Shown: positions 16,994-27,047, counted from the first letter of the stretch. The stretch is 64,000 nt of DNA from Leekyejoonella antrihumi (GCF_007845645.1 NZ_VCQV01000022.1:27729-91728); one strand, 5' to 3'. A program made the numbers and translations. The notes: generated by a model not told the origin, from the letters alone.

Positions 16994-17005
16994 GCCCCGA
17001 CTCTA
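16994..17005 (-). promoter_or_regulatory. Candidate leaderless promoter of the zincin-like gene
   Basis: On the minus strand TAGAGT (17005-17000) is followed by six bases and the ATG at 16993. The divergent DUF3499 gene has its own TAGAGT at 17074-17079. Confidence 0.4.
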
Positions 17006-17108
17006 TCCGCCGGCCCTGGCCCCGGTGGTGGCCTCCCGCGGCGTGCCGACCGCCGGATGTCGACGGCGTCCCCTAGAGTCGGTGCGTGATGTTGACGAGG
17101 CGATGCGC

Positions 17109-17444
17109 ATGCTGAAGCGGCAGTGCTCCAGGACTGCCTGCAAGGCGGCTGCAGTGGCGACGCTCACCTACGTGCAGGCGGAGCGGACGGCGGTGCTCGG
17201 GCCACTCGCGACCTACGCCGAGCCACACACCTACGACCTGTGCGCCGACCACACCAGGCGCCTGACGGCCCCGCGCGGCTGGGATGTCGTGCGGCTGGCC
17301 ATCGATCTGAGCGAGCCGGAGCCGAGCGAGGACGATCTGCTGGCACTTGCCGACGCGGTGCGAGCGGCGGGCCGGCCCCGCCGGACGGAGCCGGCGCCGC
17401 AGCCGCCGGGGCGGCCCAGGCTGAGGGTCCTGCCAGACCTCTGA
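17109..17444 (+). CDS. DUF3499 family protein
   Basis: A protein of about 111 residues with CSRTACKAAAVATLTYVQAE at the N-terminus, LGPLATYAEPHTYDLCADHT and APRGWDVVRL. These are the hallmarks of DUF3499 (Rv3258c), an actinobacterial protein of unknown role with a Cys pair near the start and a Cys/His pair later, which may bind metal. It precedes manB as in mycobacteria. A -10-like TAGAGT (17074-17079) gives a short leader. ATG 17103 is an alternative start, but GAGG is better spaced from 17109. Confidence 0.8.
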   Translation: MLKRQCSRTACKAAAVATLTYVQAERTAVLGPLATYAEPHTYDLCADHTRRLTAPRGWDVVRLAIDLSEPEPSEDDLLALADAVRAAGRPRRTEPAPQPPGRPRLRVLPDL

Positions 17445-17465
17445 TCCCACCGGTAGGCTCACCGT
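17431..17465 (+). promoter_or_regulatory. Candidate leaderless promoter of manB
   Basis: TGCCAG, 17 bp, TAGGCT (17454-17459), then six bases and GTG 17466. No Shine-Dalgarno is present. Confidence 0.5.
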
Positions 17466-18905
17466 GTGACGAGTTCTCGGTTGGCCGACTTCGTGAAGGC
17501 CTATGACGTGCGCGGGTTGGTCGGGGAGCAGCTGGACGCGAGCGTGGTGCATGCCATCGGCTCGGCGTTTGCCCAGGTGATTGTTGCCCCGGAAGGCGCG
17601 AACGGCGTCGTGATCGGGCATGACATGCGCTGCAGCTCACCGGAGTTCGCCAGAGCGTTCGCGGACGGCGTCGCGACCCACGGCCTTGAGGTGACCCTGA
17701 TCGGGCTGTGCTCCACCGACGGCCTCTACTACGCCAGCGGTGCCCTCGACCGCCCCGGTGCGATGTTCACCGCCAGCCACAACCCGGCCACCTACAACGG
17801 CATCAAGCTGTGCCGCGCCGGCGCGCGACCGGTCAGCGTCGAAACGGGGCTCGCGGAGGTGCGCGACCTGGCGCAGTGGATGCTCGACCGCGCCGACGTG
17901 CACGACCTCGGCGAGGCGGCGGACCCGGGTCGAATTGTCGAGCGGGACCTGCTGCTCGACTACGCCGCCTTCCTGCGCGGGCTGGTCGACCTGTCCGGGT
18001 CCCGGCCGCTGAGCGTCGTCGTTGACGCGGGCAACGGGATGGGCGGGCACACTGTGCCGGCCGTCCTCGGTGGCGGTGCGGGCCTGCCGGACCTGCCCCT
18101 GAAGATCCTGCCGCTCTACTTCGAGCTTGATGGCACCTTCCCCAACCACGAGGCAAATCCGCTCGAGCCGGAGAACCTCGTCGACCTGCAGCGCGCCGTG
18201 GTCGAGCAGGGCGCCGACTTGGGCCTCGCGTTCGACGGCGACGCCGATCGGTGCTTCGTGGTCGACGAGCTGGGCGCTCCGGTGCCACCCTCGGCGATCA
18301 CCGCCCTGGTCGCCGGCCGGGAGATCGCCCGGAAGGTCGCCGGGGGACAGCAGGCCTCCGATGTGGCCGTCGTGCACAACCTGATCTCCTCGCGGGCGGT
18401 TCCCGAGATCATCACCGAGTCCGGCGCGCGTCCGGTCCGCACCCGGGTGGGGCACTCCTACATCAAGGCCCAGATGGCCGAGCACGGTGCGGTGTTCGGT
18501 GGCGAGCACTCGGCGCACTACTACTTCCAGGACTTCTGGTATGCCGACACGGGCATGCTTGCCGCGATGCACGTGCTTGCGGCGCTGGGGGAGCAGGACG
18601 TCCCGCTGTCACAGCTGGTGGCGGGGTACACCCGCTATGTCGCGTCCGGTGAGATCAACTCACGGGTCGACGACGTGGCCGCAGCCACCGACAGCGTGCG
18701 CTCATGGGCGATGGGACCTGGCGGTGTCGTCGAAGACCACCTCGACGGGCTGACGCTGACCCACGACGACGACCCGATGTGGTGGCTGAACCTGCGGGCC
18801 AGCAACACCGAACCACTGCTACGGCTCAACGTCGAGGCGGCCGATGCCGCGACGATGGAGCACGTGCGAGACTCTGCCCTTGACCTCATCCGCACCGCTT
18901 CCTGA
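17466..18905 (+). CDS. manB: Phosphomannomutase / phosphoglucomutase
   Basis: A 479-residue alpha-D-phosphohexomutase that interconverts hexose 6- and 1-phosphates, feeding GDP-mannose and glycan synthesis. The phosphoserine loop is MFTASHNPATYNGIK (Ser near residue 104), the Mg-binding loop AFDGDADRCF (~254-263), the sugar-binding loop GGEHSAHYYF and the phosphate-binding loop LNLRASNTEPLLRLN. All catalytic segments are intact and the length is normal. It heads the run manB-trm112-SIS that is conserved beside DUF3499. Confidence 0.93.
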   Translation: MTSSRLADFVKAYDVRGLVGEQLDASVVHAIGSAFAQVIVAPEGANGVVIGHDMRCSSPEFARAFADGVATHGLEVTLIGLCSTDGLYYASGALDRPGAMFTASHNPATYNGIKLCRAGARPVSVETGLAEVRDLAQWMLDRADVHDLGEAADPGRIVERDLLLDYAAFLRGLVDLSGSRPLSVVVDAGNGMGGHTVPAVLGGGAGLPDLPLKILPLYFELDGTFPNHEANPLEPENLVDLQRAVVEQGADLGLAFDGDADRCFVVDELGAPVPPSAITALVAGREIARKVAGGQQASDVAVVHNLISSRAVPEIITESGARPVRTRVGHSYIKAQMAEHGAVFGGEHSAHYYFQDFWYADTGMLAAMHVLAALGEQDVPLSQLVAGYTRYVASGEINSRVDDVAAATDSVRSWAMGPGGVVEDHLDGLTLTHDDDPMWWLNLRASNTEPLLRLNVEAADAATMEHVRDSALDLIRTAS

Positions 18906-18915
18906 GGAGTTCTTC

Positions 18916-19125
18916 ATGAGCACATCCACGATCGAACCCTGGCTGCGGGAGATCCTGCGGTGCCCGGTCTGCCGGCACGAGCTGGTGGATGGGACGTCCC
19001 CCTCCGGTGACCCTGAGCTGCAGTGCGCGAAGGACTGCGAGGCGCCCGGTCAGCGGCGCGCCTACCGTATCGAGGACGGCATACCCGTCCTGTTGGCCGA
19101 CGAGGCTCGCATCTTCACCGCCTGA
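18916..19125 (+). CDS. Trm112-family small zinc-binding protein
   Basis: A 69-residue Trm112-like protein (LREILRCPVCRHELV, LQCAKDCEAPGQRRAY, IEDGIPVLLADEA). A CxxC pair and a later cysteine pair would bind zinc. Bacterial members are thought to help methyltransferases or act as small partners; the role here is unknown. GAGGAG precedes ATG 18916 at good spacing. It sits 10 bp after manB and 3 bp before the SIS gene. Confidence 0.8.
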   Translation: MSTSTIEPWLREILRCPVCRHELVDGTSPSGDPELQCAKDCEAPGQRRAYRIEDGIPVLLADEARIFTA

Positions 19126-19128
19126 GCC

Positions 19129-20325
19129 ATGCCTCATCTCGACGAGTCCTTCATCGACAACACCGAGGAGCTCGCGCGGCGCGACACGCGAGATACGTTG
19201 CGGGCGCTGGCAACTGCGGGTGCTCAAGCGCGAGAAGCGGCCACGCTCGCGGGCGAGGCCGGAGTGGACCGGGTGGCCTCGGGCGAACGTCCGCGGTCCG
19301 TGCTCGTCGCCGCTCTGGGCGGCAGCTCGGTGGTTGCCGACGTGCTCGAGCTGTTGGCGGAGCCGGGCTCGCCGGTGCCGGTGACGGTGCGGCGGAACCT
19401 GCCGCTGCCCGGCTGGGTCGGCCCGCTGGACCTGGTGATCGCCGTGTCCCTGTCCGGGAACGCCGAAGGGCCGGTGGCCATCGCTCGGGAGGCGGCGCGC
19501 CGCGGCGCCGACCTGCTGACGGTGGGCGCGAGCGACTCGCTGCTCGCCGAGACCTGCCACCAGGCGCGCGGGGTGCACGTGGGAGTAGGCCGTGGACGGA
19601 CGTCGAGTCGCACGTCCCTGTGGTCGCTGCTCACGCCGGTGCTGCTGGCGGCCGATCGCCTCGGGCTCGTCGACTTCGCCGATGCGGTGGTGCCAGAGGT
19701 CGCGGCGCGGCTCGACGAGCAGGCGGAGGTGTGCCGGCCGTCCTCGGAGTCGTTCGTCAACCCCGCGAAGCTGACCGCGCTGCAGCTGGCAGAGACCGTA
19801 CCGGTGGTCCTCGGTGACAACCAGCTGACCGGTGTGGCCGCGATGCGTGCGGCCTCCATGCTGGCCCGCACCGCGCGGATGCCCACGACCTGGGGCGAGC
19901 TGCCCGATGCCGCGTCCCAGATCGTCGCGTGCTTCGACGGCCCGTTCACCGCCGGCGGGGGCGCCGGCGTGCGAGCACCCGGCGGCCGACCGGTCGGCGA
20001 CCTGTTTGCCGACCCGTTCCTGGACGGGCCGGCCCAGCCGACCCTCGGCCTGCTGATGCTGCGCGATGCCCCGCCACAGGAGCACACGCACCAGGAGGAC
20101 CAGCGGGTCGCACTCGCGGAGGCGTTGCTCGCGACGGCGCGTGCGGCCGGAGTCAAGGTGATCGAGTCCACCGCGCAGCCCGGTCACCCCTGCGTGCGGC
20201 TGGCCGAGCACCTGGCGATGCAGGACTTCGTGTCCACCTACCTGGCCATCGGGCTCGGGCTCGATCCCGCAGTCTCCCCGCACGTCGCCGACCTGCGCGA
20301 CCGCACCAGGGACCTGGGCTACTAG
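19129..20325 (+). CDS. SIS-domain sugar-phosphate isomerase-like protein
   Basis: A 398-residue protein whose N-terminal half contains an SIS fold (SVLVAALGGSSVVADVLELL, DLVIAVSLSGNAEGPVAIAREAARRG in two neighbouring strands, then a WSLLTPVLLAADRLGL helix). The C-terminal half resembles bifunctional phosphoglucose/phosphomannose isomerases. In the M. tuberculosis order this position is Rv3256c, before manA. It may isomerise fructose-6-P and mannose-6-P to supply ManB, but a true manA is not in the window and the reaction is not proven. Confidence 0.65.
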   Translation: MPHLDESFIDNTEELARRDTRDTLRALATAGAQAREAATLAGEAGVDRVASGERPRSVLVAALGGSSVVADVLELLAEPGSPVPVTVRRNLPLPGWVGPLDLVIAVSLSGNAEGPVAIAREAARRGADLLTVGASDSLLAETCHQARGVHVGVGRGRTSSRTSLWSLLTPVLLAADRLGLVDFADAVVPEVAARLDEQAEVCRPSSESFVNPAKLTALQLAETVPVVLGDNQLTGVAAMRAASMLARTARMPTTWGELPDAASQIVACFDGPFTAGGGAGVRAPGGRPVGDLFADPFLDGPAQPTLGLLMLRDAPPQEHTHQEDQRVALAEALLATARAAGVKVIESTAQPGHPCVRLAEHLAMQDFVSTYLAIGLGLDPAVSPHVADLRDRTRDLGY

Positions 20326-20394
20326 ACGCGACGTGCGGGGCTTCGTAGGTGACGGTGCAGTCACAACGTGCGGACACACGGTGCATCGGCTGGG

Positions 20395-20406
20395 TACGGT
20401 GGAAGA
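20395..20406 (+). promoter_or_regulatory. Candidate leaderless promoter of the TDO gene
   Basis: TACGGT (20395-20400) is followed by six bases and GTG 20407, preceded by TGGG like an extended -10. Confidence 0.35.
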
Positions 20407-21228
20407 GTGACGAAGCACTCTTCCATGTCCTACGGCGACTACCTCGACCTGAGCACGTTGCTGTCCGCCCAGCATCCCCTCGCGGTGCCACCGCAGCACG
20501 ACGAGCTGCTGTTCATCATCCAGCACCAGACCAGTGAGCTGTGGTTCAAGCTGGTGCTGCACGAGCTGCGTTCCGCGCGTGACCTGTTCACGCACGATAA
20601 GCTTCCGGTCGCACTCAAGCGCCTGGCGCGCGTCAAGCACATCCAGTCCACGCTCACCGAGCAGTGGACCGTGCTCGCGACCCTGACCCCGAGCGAGTAC
20701 TCACAGTTCCGCCGGTTCCTCGCCACCTCCTCCGGGTTCCAGTCGGTGCAGTACCGCGCGGTCGAGTTCATCCTCGGCAACAAGAACCCCGACATGCTCC
20801 CGGTCTTCGACCAGCAGCCGGAGGCGCGCGTGATGCTGGCCACGATGCTGGCGGAGCCCAGCCTGTATGACGTGTTCATCCAGCTGCTCGCTCGGCGCGG
20901 ATTCGACGTCCCCGCCGACCTGATCGAGCGCGACTGGTCGCAGCCCTACACCGTGCACGACGGTCTGATCGGCGTGTTCCGTGAGGTCTACGGCGATCCC
21001 GAGAAGCACTGGGACATCTACGAGACCTGCGAGGAGCTGGTGGATCTCGAGGACAACTTCCAGCTCTGGCGCTTCCGCCACCTCAAGACCGTCGAGCGCA
21101 TCATCGGTCAGGCGCGCGGCACCGGCGGCAGCAGCGGGGTGCCCTTCCTGCGGCGGGCACTGGACCAGACCTTCTTCCCGGAGCTCTACAGCGTGCGCGG
21201 CGAGATCGCCGAAGGGGCGACCTCGTAG
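20407..21228 (+). CDS. kynA: Tryptophan 2,3-dioxygenase
   Basis: A 273-residue heme dioxygenase that opens the indole ring of L-Trp to N-formylkynurenine. Family landmarks are SYGDYLDLSTLLSAQHP, ELLFIIQHQTSELWFKLVLH (substrate pocket and distal His), SSGFQSVQYRAVEFILGNKN and the proximal heme His in WRFRHLKTVERIIG, followed by the GTGGSSG active-site loop. GTG 20407 gives the usual N-terminus. No other kynurenine gene is nearby, so its insertion between the manB run and mycothione reductase is not explained by pathway. Confidence 0.9.
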   Translation: MTKHSSMSYGDYLDLSTLLSAQHPLAVPPQHDELLFIIQHQTSELWFKLVLHELRSARDLFTHDKLPVALKRLARVKHIQSTLTEQWTVLATLTPSEYSQFRRFLATSSGFQSVQYRAVEFILGNKNPDMLPVFDQQPEARVMLATMLAEPSLYDVFIQLLARRGFDVPADLIERDWSQPYTVHDGLIGVFREVYGDPEKHWDIYETCEELVDLEDNFQLWRFRHLKTVERIIGQARGTGGSSGVPFLRRALDQTFFPELYSVRGEIAEGATS

Positions 21229-21237
21229 GCTGAGTGC
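21226..21237 (+). promoter_or_regulatory. Candidate leaderless promoter using the TDO stop codon
   Basis: TAGGCT (21226-21231) begins with the TAG stop of the TDO gene, followed by six bases and GTG 21238. Confidence 0.45.
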
Positions 21238-22608
21238 GTGACGCATTACGACCTGGCCATCGTCGGCACCGGATCCGGCAACTCACTCGTGACGCCCGAC
21301 TTCGACGACAAGCGGGTCGCGATCATCGAGAAGGGCATCTTCGGCGGCACCTGCCTGAATGTCGGATGCATTCCCACCAAGATGTTCGTGTATGCCGCGG
21401 AGGTCGCGCTGAGCGTTCGCGACGCCGCCCGCTACGGGGTCGACGCGACCCTCGACGGTGTGCGCTGGCGGGACATCCGCGACCGGGTGTTCGGGCGCAT
21501 CGATCCGATCGCGCAGGGCGGTAAGGACTACCGCGTCAATGGCCTGAACACCACGGCCTACCTGGGCACGGCGCGCTTCACCGGACCGCGCGAGCTGGCC
21601 GTCGAGGTCGACGGCGAGACGCACCCGGTGACCGCCGACCAGATCGTGCTGTCGGTCGGCGCGCACGCCGTGGTCCCCGAGATGGTCACGCAGTCCGGTG
21701 TGCCCTACCAGACCAGCGACACGATCATGCGGATCGATGAGCTGCCGGCCTCGATGGTCATCCTCGGGGGAGGCTTCATCTCCTCGGAGTTCGCGCACGT
21801 CTTCTCGGCGTTGGGCGTCGACGTGACGGTCGTGACCCGGGGTCCGGCGCTGTTGCGCGCAGAGGACCGGGAGATCTCCGAGGCCTTCACCGAGCTGGCG
21901 ACAAGGCAGTGGACCGTCCACCTCGATGCCCCGGTGGAGAAGATCAGCGGCGATGCGCGCAGTGTCACGCTCAGCCTGCCCGAAGGCCGCAGGGTGGAGG
22001 CGGAGATGCTGCTGGTAGCCACCGGCCGCGAGCCCAGCACCGCAGGGCTCGCCCTCGACAAGGCGGGGGTGCGCACCCACGACGACGGTCGGATCGTGGT
22101 CGACGAGTTCGGGCGCACCGATGCCGACGGGGTGTGGTCCCTCGGTGATGCCAGCTCCGAGCATCAGCTCAAGCACGTCGCCAACCACGAGGCACGCGCC
22201 GTCGCGCACAACCTGACCCACCCGGGTGACCTGCGCGCGTTCGATCACCGCTACGTGCCGTCCGCGGTGTTCACCCACCCGCAGATCGCGTCCGTCGGGC
22301 TGACCGAGCAGGAGGCGCGCGAGGCCGGGCATGATGTGGTGACCAAGACCCAGAAGTACGGCGACGTCGCCTACGGCTGGGCCATGGAGGACCAGACCAG
22401 CATCGCGAAGGTCGTCGCCGACCGAGCAACCGGGCAGCTGCTCGGGGCGCACTTCATGGGCCCGGACGCCAGCACGCTGGTCCAGCCGGTGATTCAGGCG
22501 CTGTCCTTCGGGCTCGGCGTCCGGGAGATGGCCAGGGGGCAGTACTGGATCCACCCGGCGCTGACCGAGGTGCTGGAAAATGCGCTGCTCGGACTCGACC
22601 TGGACTGA
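21238..22608 (+). CDS. mtr: Mycothione reductase
   Basis: A 456-residue flavin disulfide reductase. The FAD loop is LAIVGTGSGNSL, the redox disulfide GGTCLNVGCIPTKM, the NADPH loop SMVILGGGFISSEFAHVFS and the C-terminal His-Glu pair lies in YWIHPALTEVLENAL. The GSGNS start and the 'IPTKMFVYAAEVA' sequence distinguish mycothione reductase from glutathione reductase and LpdA. It keeps mycothiol reduced using NADPH, which implies a mycothiol-making organism. No Shine-Dalgarno precedes GTG 21238. Confidence 0.92.
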   Translation: MTHYDLAIVGTGSGNSLVTPDFDDKRVAIIEKGIFGGTCLNVGCIPTKMFVYAAEVALSVRDAARYGVDATLDGVRWRDIRDRVFGRIDPIAQGGKDYRVNGLNTTAYLGTARFTGPRELAVEVDGETHPVTADQIVLSVGAHAVVPEMVTQSGVPYQTSDTIMRIDELPASMVILGGGFISSEFAHVFSALGVDVTVVTRGPALLRAEDREISEAFTELATRQWTVHLDAPVEKISGDARSVTLSLPEGRRVEAEMLLVATGREPSTAGLALDKAGVRTHDDGRIVVDEFGRTDADGVWSLGDASSEHQLKHVANHEARAVAHNLTHPGDLRAFDHRYVPSAVFTHPQIASVGLTEQEAREAGHDVVTKTQKYGDVAYGWAMEDQTSIAKVVADRATGQLLGAHFMGPDASTLVQPVIQALSFGLGVREMARGQYWIHPALTEVLENALLGLDLD

Positions 22609-22647
22609 GTCGCCGGCGCGCGAGGACCTGCCCGGTGGGCGAGCCCC

Positions 22648-22659
22648 TACACTGCGTGC
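22648..22659 (+). promoter_or_regulatory. Candidate leaderless promoter of the CDF gene
   Basis: TACACT (22648-22653), six bases, then ATG 22660. No Shine-Dalgarno. Confidence 0.45.
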
Positions 22660-23649
22660 ATGTCGACCGAGGGTGGCACGAAGGCGATCGTGGCGGCACT
22701 GGGTGCCAACCTCGGGATTGCCATCACGAAGCTGCTGGCCTTCCTGCTGACCGGGATGAGCTCGATGCTGGCCGAGGCCATCCACTCGTTCGCCGACTCC
22801 GGCAACCAGGTGCTGCTGCTGATCGGCGGGAAGCGGGCCCGGCGTGACGCGACGCCGGAGCACCCGTTCGGCTACGGCCGGGAGCGATACATCTACGGGT
22901 TCATCGTCTCGATCGTGCTCTTCTCCGTCGGCGGGCTCTTCGCTCTCTACGAGGCGTACCACAAGTGGCACGAGTCCCATACCGGTCATGGTGAATCACC
23001 CGGGGTGCACCAGGCCTGGTGGTGGGTGCCGCTGTTGGTGCTGGTCGTGGCGATCGGGCTGGAGAGCATGTCCTTCCGGACGGCGATCCGGGAGAGCAAC
23101 CCACAGCGCGGCTCGGCATCGTGGGTGCAGTTCATTCGCGGTGCGAAGGCTCCCGAGCTGCCGGTCATCCTGCTGGAGGACTTCGCGGCGCTGATCGGCC
23201 TGGTCTTCGCCCTCTTCGGGGTCCTGCTGGCAGTGCTCACCGAGAATGCCGTGTGGGATGCGATCGGCACCGGGCTGATCGGCGCGCTGCTGGTGAGTGT
23301 GGCCGTCGTTCTCGCGATCGAGATGAAGTCCCTGCTGCTCGGCGAGAGCGCCGCACCGAGCACGGTGCGGGCGATCACCCAGGCGATCGAGGCCTCGGCC
23401 GGGGTCGACCGGATCATCCACCTCAAGACCTTGCACCTCGGGCCGGAGGAACTGCTGGTCGCCGCGAAGATCGCCATCAGCGGGGCCGACCGGGGCGCAC
23501 AGATCGCTGCGACGATCGACGACTGCGAGCGCCGCGCCCGTGATGCGGTACCGGAGCTGGACCTGGTCGTCTACCTCGAACCGGACCTCGACCGTGCCGG
23601 ACGTCCAACTGGTGCGCATCCACGGCGGCACGCGGACGAGGTCCAGTAG
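22660..23649 (+). CDS. Cation diffusion facilitator family transporter
   Basis: A 329-residue CDF protein with about six membrane helices and a cytosolic C-terminal domain (VDRIIHLKTLHLGPEELLVA). The transport-site residues lie in LAEAIHSFADSGNQ (helix II) and LEDFAALIGLVFAL (helix V), giving His/Asp and Glu/Asp ligands. PEHPFGYGRERYIYGF after helix II is typical. It would export Zn2+ or a similar divalent metal in exchange for protons; the metal cannot be told from sequence. The long extracytoplasmic His-bearing loop near residues 107-120 (WHESHTGHGES) may bind metal. Confidence 0.85.
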   Translation: MSTEGGTKAIVAALGANLGIAITKLLAFLLTGMSSMLAEAIHSFADSGNQVLLLIGGKRARRDATPEHPFGYGRERYIYGFIVSIVLFSVGGLFALYEAYHKWHESHTGHGESPGVHQAWWWVPLLVLVVAIGLESMSFRTAIRESNPQRGSASWVQFIRGAKAPELPVILLEDFAALIGLVFALFGVLLAVLTENAVWDAIGTGLIGALLVSVAVVLAIEMKSLLLGESAAPSTVRAITQAIEASAGVDRIIHLKTLHLGPEELLVAAKIAISGADRGAQIAATIDDCERRARDAVPELDLVVYLEPDLDRAGRPTGAHPRRHADEVQ

Positions 23650-23658
23650 ATTCTGCCC
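23647..23658 (+). promoter_or_regulatory. Candidate leaderless promoter using the CDF stop codon
   Basis: TAGATT (23647-23652) begins with the TAG stop of the CDF gene, followed by six bases and ATG 23659. Confidence 0.45.
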
Positions 23659-24201
23659 ATGGGTGATCTACCTGACATCACACCCGACACCAAGGACTGG
23701 ACCTGGACGGTGACGCGACGGTGCCCCGACTGCGCGGCCGACGCCGGCGAGGTGACCGGCGACCGGCTGGCCGACGCCATCCGTGCCGCGGTCGCGCCGT
23801 GGCCCGGTCGGCTGCAGTGGCCGCACGTCGACGCCCGCCCGGCGCCGACGACCTGGTCGCCGGTTGAGTACGCCTGCCACGTGCGGGACGTCTGCCGGGT
23901 GTTCGACGGCCGGCTGCACCTGATGCTGGACCGCGACGATCCGCCGTTCCACAACTGGGACCAGGACGCGGCATCGGTTGCCGGCCGGTATGCGGATCAG
24001 GACCCCACCCGCGTCGGCTCCGAGATCATGCAGTCGGCCGAGCAGCTCGCCACATCGTACGGCCGGGTCACGGGCGGCCAGTGGGATCGCACGGGACAGC
24101 GCGGCGGCGGCGCGCGGTTCACGGTGCTGACGCTCGGCCAGTACTGCTTGCACGATCTGGTGCACCACCTGCACGACGTCGGAGTGAGCATCGGGCGCTG
24201 A
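23659..24201 (+). CDS. DinB-family protein
   Basis: A 180-residue protein of the DinB/YfiT four-helix bundle superfamily. TWSPVEYACHVRDVCRVFD and LHDLVHHLHDVG supply the histidines that bind a metal in this family. Actinobacterial members are often mycothiol-dependent transferases or isomerases. The location near mycothione reductase fits that idea but does not prove it. A CPDC pair near the N-terminus (RRCPDCAADAG) is an uncommon addition. Confidence 0.75.
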   Translation: MGDLPDITPDTKDWTWTVTRRCPDCAADAGEVTGDRLADAIRAAVAPWPGRLQWPHVDARPAPTTWSPVEYACHVRDVCRVFDGRLHLMLDRDDPPFHNWDQDAASVAGRYADQDPTRVGSEIMQSAEQLATSYGRVTGGQWDRTGQRGGGARFTVLTLGQYCLHDLVHHLHDVGVSIGR

Positions 24202-24230
24202 GCCTGCACGCAGCACCCTCGCGCATTCCG

Positions 24231-24396
24231 TAGGATGGGGTCGCCCGGCGTTGGTGATGACCTCGCGGGAGCAGAGAATGCTCCACAGCCCAGAGGGGCG
24301 CGCCGTGACAGCACGCTCAGACGCTCGCACCCGCGACCGCCTGTGACGCCGCCTGTCTGCACGGCAGGTTCGACAACGAGAAGGAGACGGACAGAC
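24231..24396 (+). promoter_or_regulatory. Promoter and long 5' leader of ahcY
   Basis: TAGGAT (24231-24236) is a good -10 box. Transcription from there would leave a leader of about 150 nt. It contains two small hairpins (GGAGCA/TGCTCC and CCTGTC/GGCAGG) before the AAGGAG ribosome site. I could not match the conserved core of the SAH riboswitch, although a GAGGGGCGC stretch resembles part of it. Confidence 0.4.
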
Positions 24397-25830
<1,434 letters not shown>

Positions 25831-25850
25831 GCCCTTGTGCTCGGCTCCTT

Positions 25851-25890
25851 GGCAGTGGATCAGCCCGGTTCGCCGGGCTGATCCACTGCC
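25851..25890. terminator. Perfect 18-bp hairpin after ahcY
   Basis: Arms 25851-25868 and 25873-25890 are fully complementary around a TTCG loop, 20 bp after the ahcY stop. No T-run follows, which is usual in actinobacteria. This should end ahcY transcription. Confidence 0.85.
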
Positions 25891-25955
25891 TGCGAGGTCT
25901 TCGCTGGGGCGATCCTGGAGGCCCTCGGCCGGAGCGACCGACCGAAGGAAACGCC

Positions 25956-27047
25956 ATGTCCCCTGACACCACCGAGCCGAATCCTCCAGAACCATCGAAG
26001 GCGCAGATCCGCCGGTGGCGGCAGTACCTGGCCGACGAGCGGGCCGAGGCCGCCGTCTACCGCGACCTGGCCGGGCGCCGGGCAGGTGAGGAGAAAGAGA
26101 TCCTGCTCGGCCTGGCGGAGGCGGAGACCCGCCATGAGCGGCACTGGATCGACCTCCTCGGCGACCGGGTCGGCAAACCGCGCCGTGGGGACGCGCACAC
26201 CCGGTTTCTGGGGTTCCTCGCCCGCCGATTCGGGTCCGTGTTCGTTCTGGCACTCGTCCAGCGTGCCGAGACTCGTTCGCCGTACGACAGCGAACCCGAT
26301 GCCACCCCCGAGATGGCTGCCGACGAACGGATCCATGTCGAGGTCATCCGTGGCCTCGCGACGCACGGGCGAAGCCGCCTCTCGGGATCCTTTCGCGCCG
26401 CGGTCTTCGGCGCCAACGACGGCCTGGTCAGCAACCTGTCCCTGATCCTCGGCGTCGGCGCATCCGGGGTCGCCAGCAACATCATCCTGCTGACCGGCGT
26501 CGCCGGTCTCCTCGCCGGGGCGCTCTCGATGGGTGCCGGGGAATACGTGTCGGTCCGGTCGCAACGAGAGCTCCTCGAAGCATCGACGCCGGACCCGGAG
26601 GCCCGGCACGTTCTCCCGGATCTGAACATCGACGCCAACGAGCTCGCCCTGCTCTACCGGTCCCGAGGCATGAACCCGCACGAGGCGGAGGCCCAAGCTT
26701 CCGCGGTCCTTCGTGAGGGGAGCTCCGGACAAGGCGCCGAATCGCCGGGCCGAGATGAGCATGAGGCCGTGGGGACCGGCTTCCGGGCTGCGATCTCCTC
26801 GTTCTGCTTCTTCGCCGCCGGCGCGGTCGTCCCCGTGCTGCCCTACCTGTTCGGACTGCACGCCTTGACCGCGGTCTTCGTTGCTGCCGCCCTTGTGGGC
26901 CTCACCCTGCTGGGGACCGGAGCGATCGTCGGCCTGCTCTCCGGCGGCCCGCCCCTGCAACGCGGTCTCCGCCAGCTGATGATCGGATATGGTGCGGCCG
27001 CGGTCACCTATCTCCTGGGCCATCTGGTCGGTGTCGGCGGGGCCTGA
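25956..27047 (+). CDS. VIT1/CCC1-type transporter with N-terminal ferritin-like domain (MbfA-like)
   Basis: A 363-residue protein. Residues ~15-135 form a rubrerythrin/ferritin-like four-helix domain with Glu/His metal ligands (LADERAEAAVYRDLAG, AEAETRHERHWIDLL, ADERIHVEVIRGL). The rest is a VIT1 membrane domain (FRAAVFGANDGLVSNLSLIL, GLLAGALSMGAGEYVSVRSQRELLE, then three more helices). Members export or store Fe/Mn. It has a terminator before it and mtrA after it, so it is its own unit. In mycobacteria this interval between sahH and mtrA holds tmk, which is missing here. Confidence 0.85.
   Translation: MSPDTTEPNPPEPSKAQIRRWRQYLADERAEAAVYRDLAGRRAGEEKEILLGLAEAETRHERHWIDLLGDRVGKPRRGDAHTRFLGFLARRFGSVFVLALVQRAETRSPYDSEPDATPEMAADERIHVEVIRGLATHGRSRLSGSFRAAVFGANDGLVSNLSLILGVGASGVASNIILLTGVAGLLAGALSMGAGEYVSVRSQRELLEASTPDPEARHVLPDLNIDANELALLYRSRGMNPHEAEAQASAVLREGSSGQGAESPGRDEHEAVGTGFRAAISSFCFFAAGAVVPVLPYLFGLHALTAVFVAAALVGLTLLGTGAIVGLLSGGPPLQRGLRQLMIGYGAAAVTYLLGHLVGVGGA

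Noticed and set aside
24270..24340. SAH riboswitch upstream of ahcY
   Set aside because: A GAGGGGCGC stretch is reminiscent, but the conserved core and pairing partners were not found by eye. Kept only as a leader of unknown structure.
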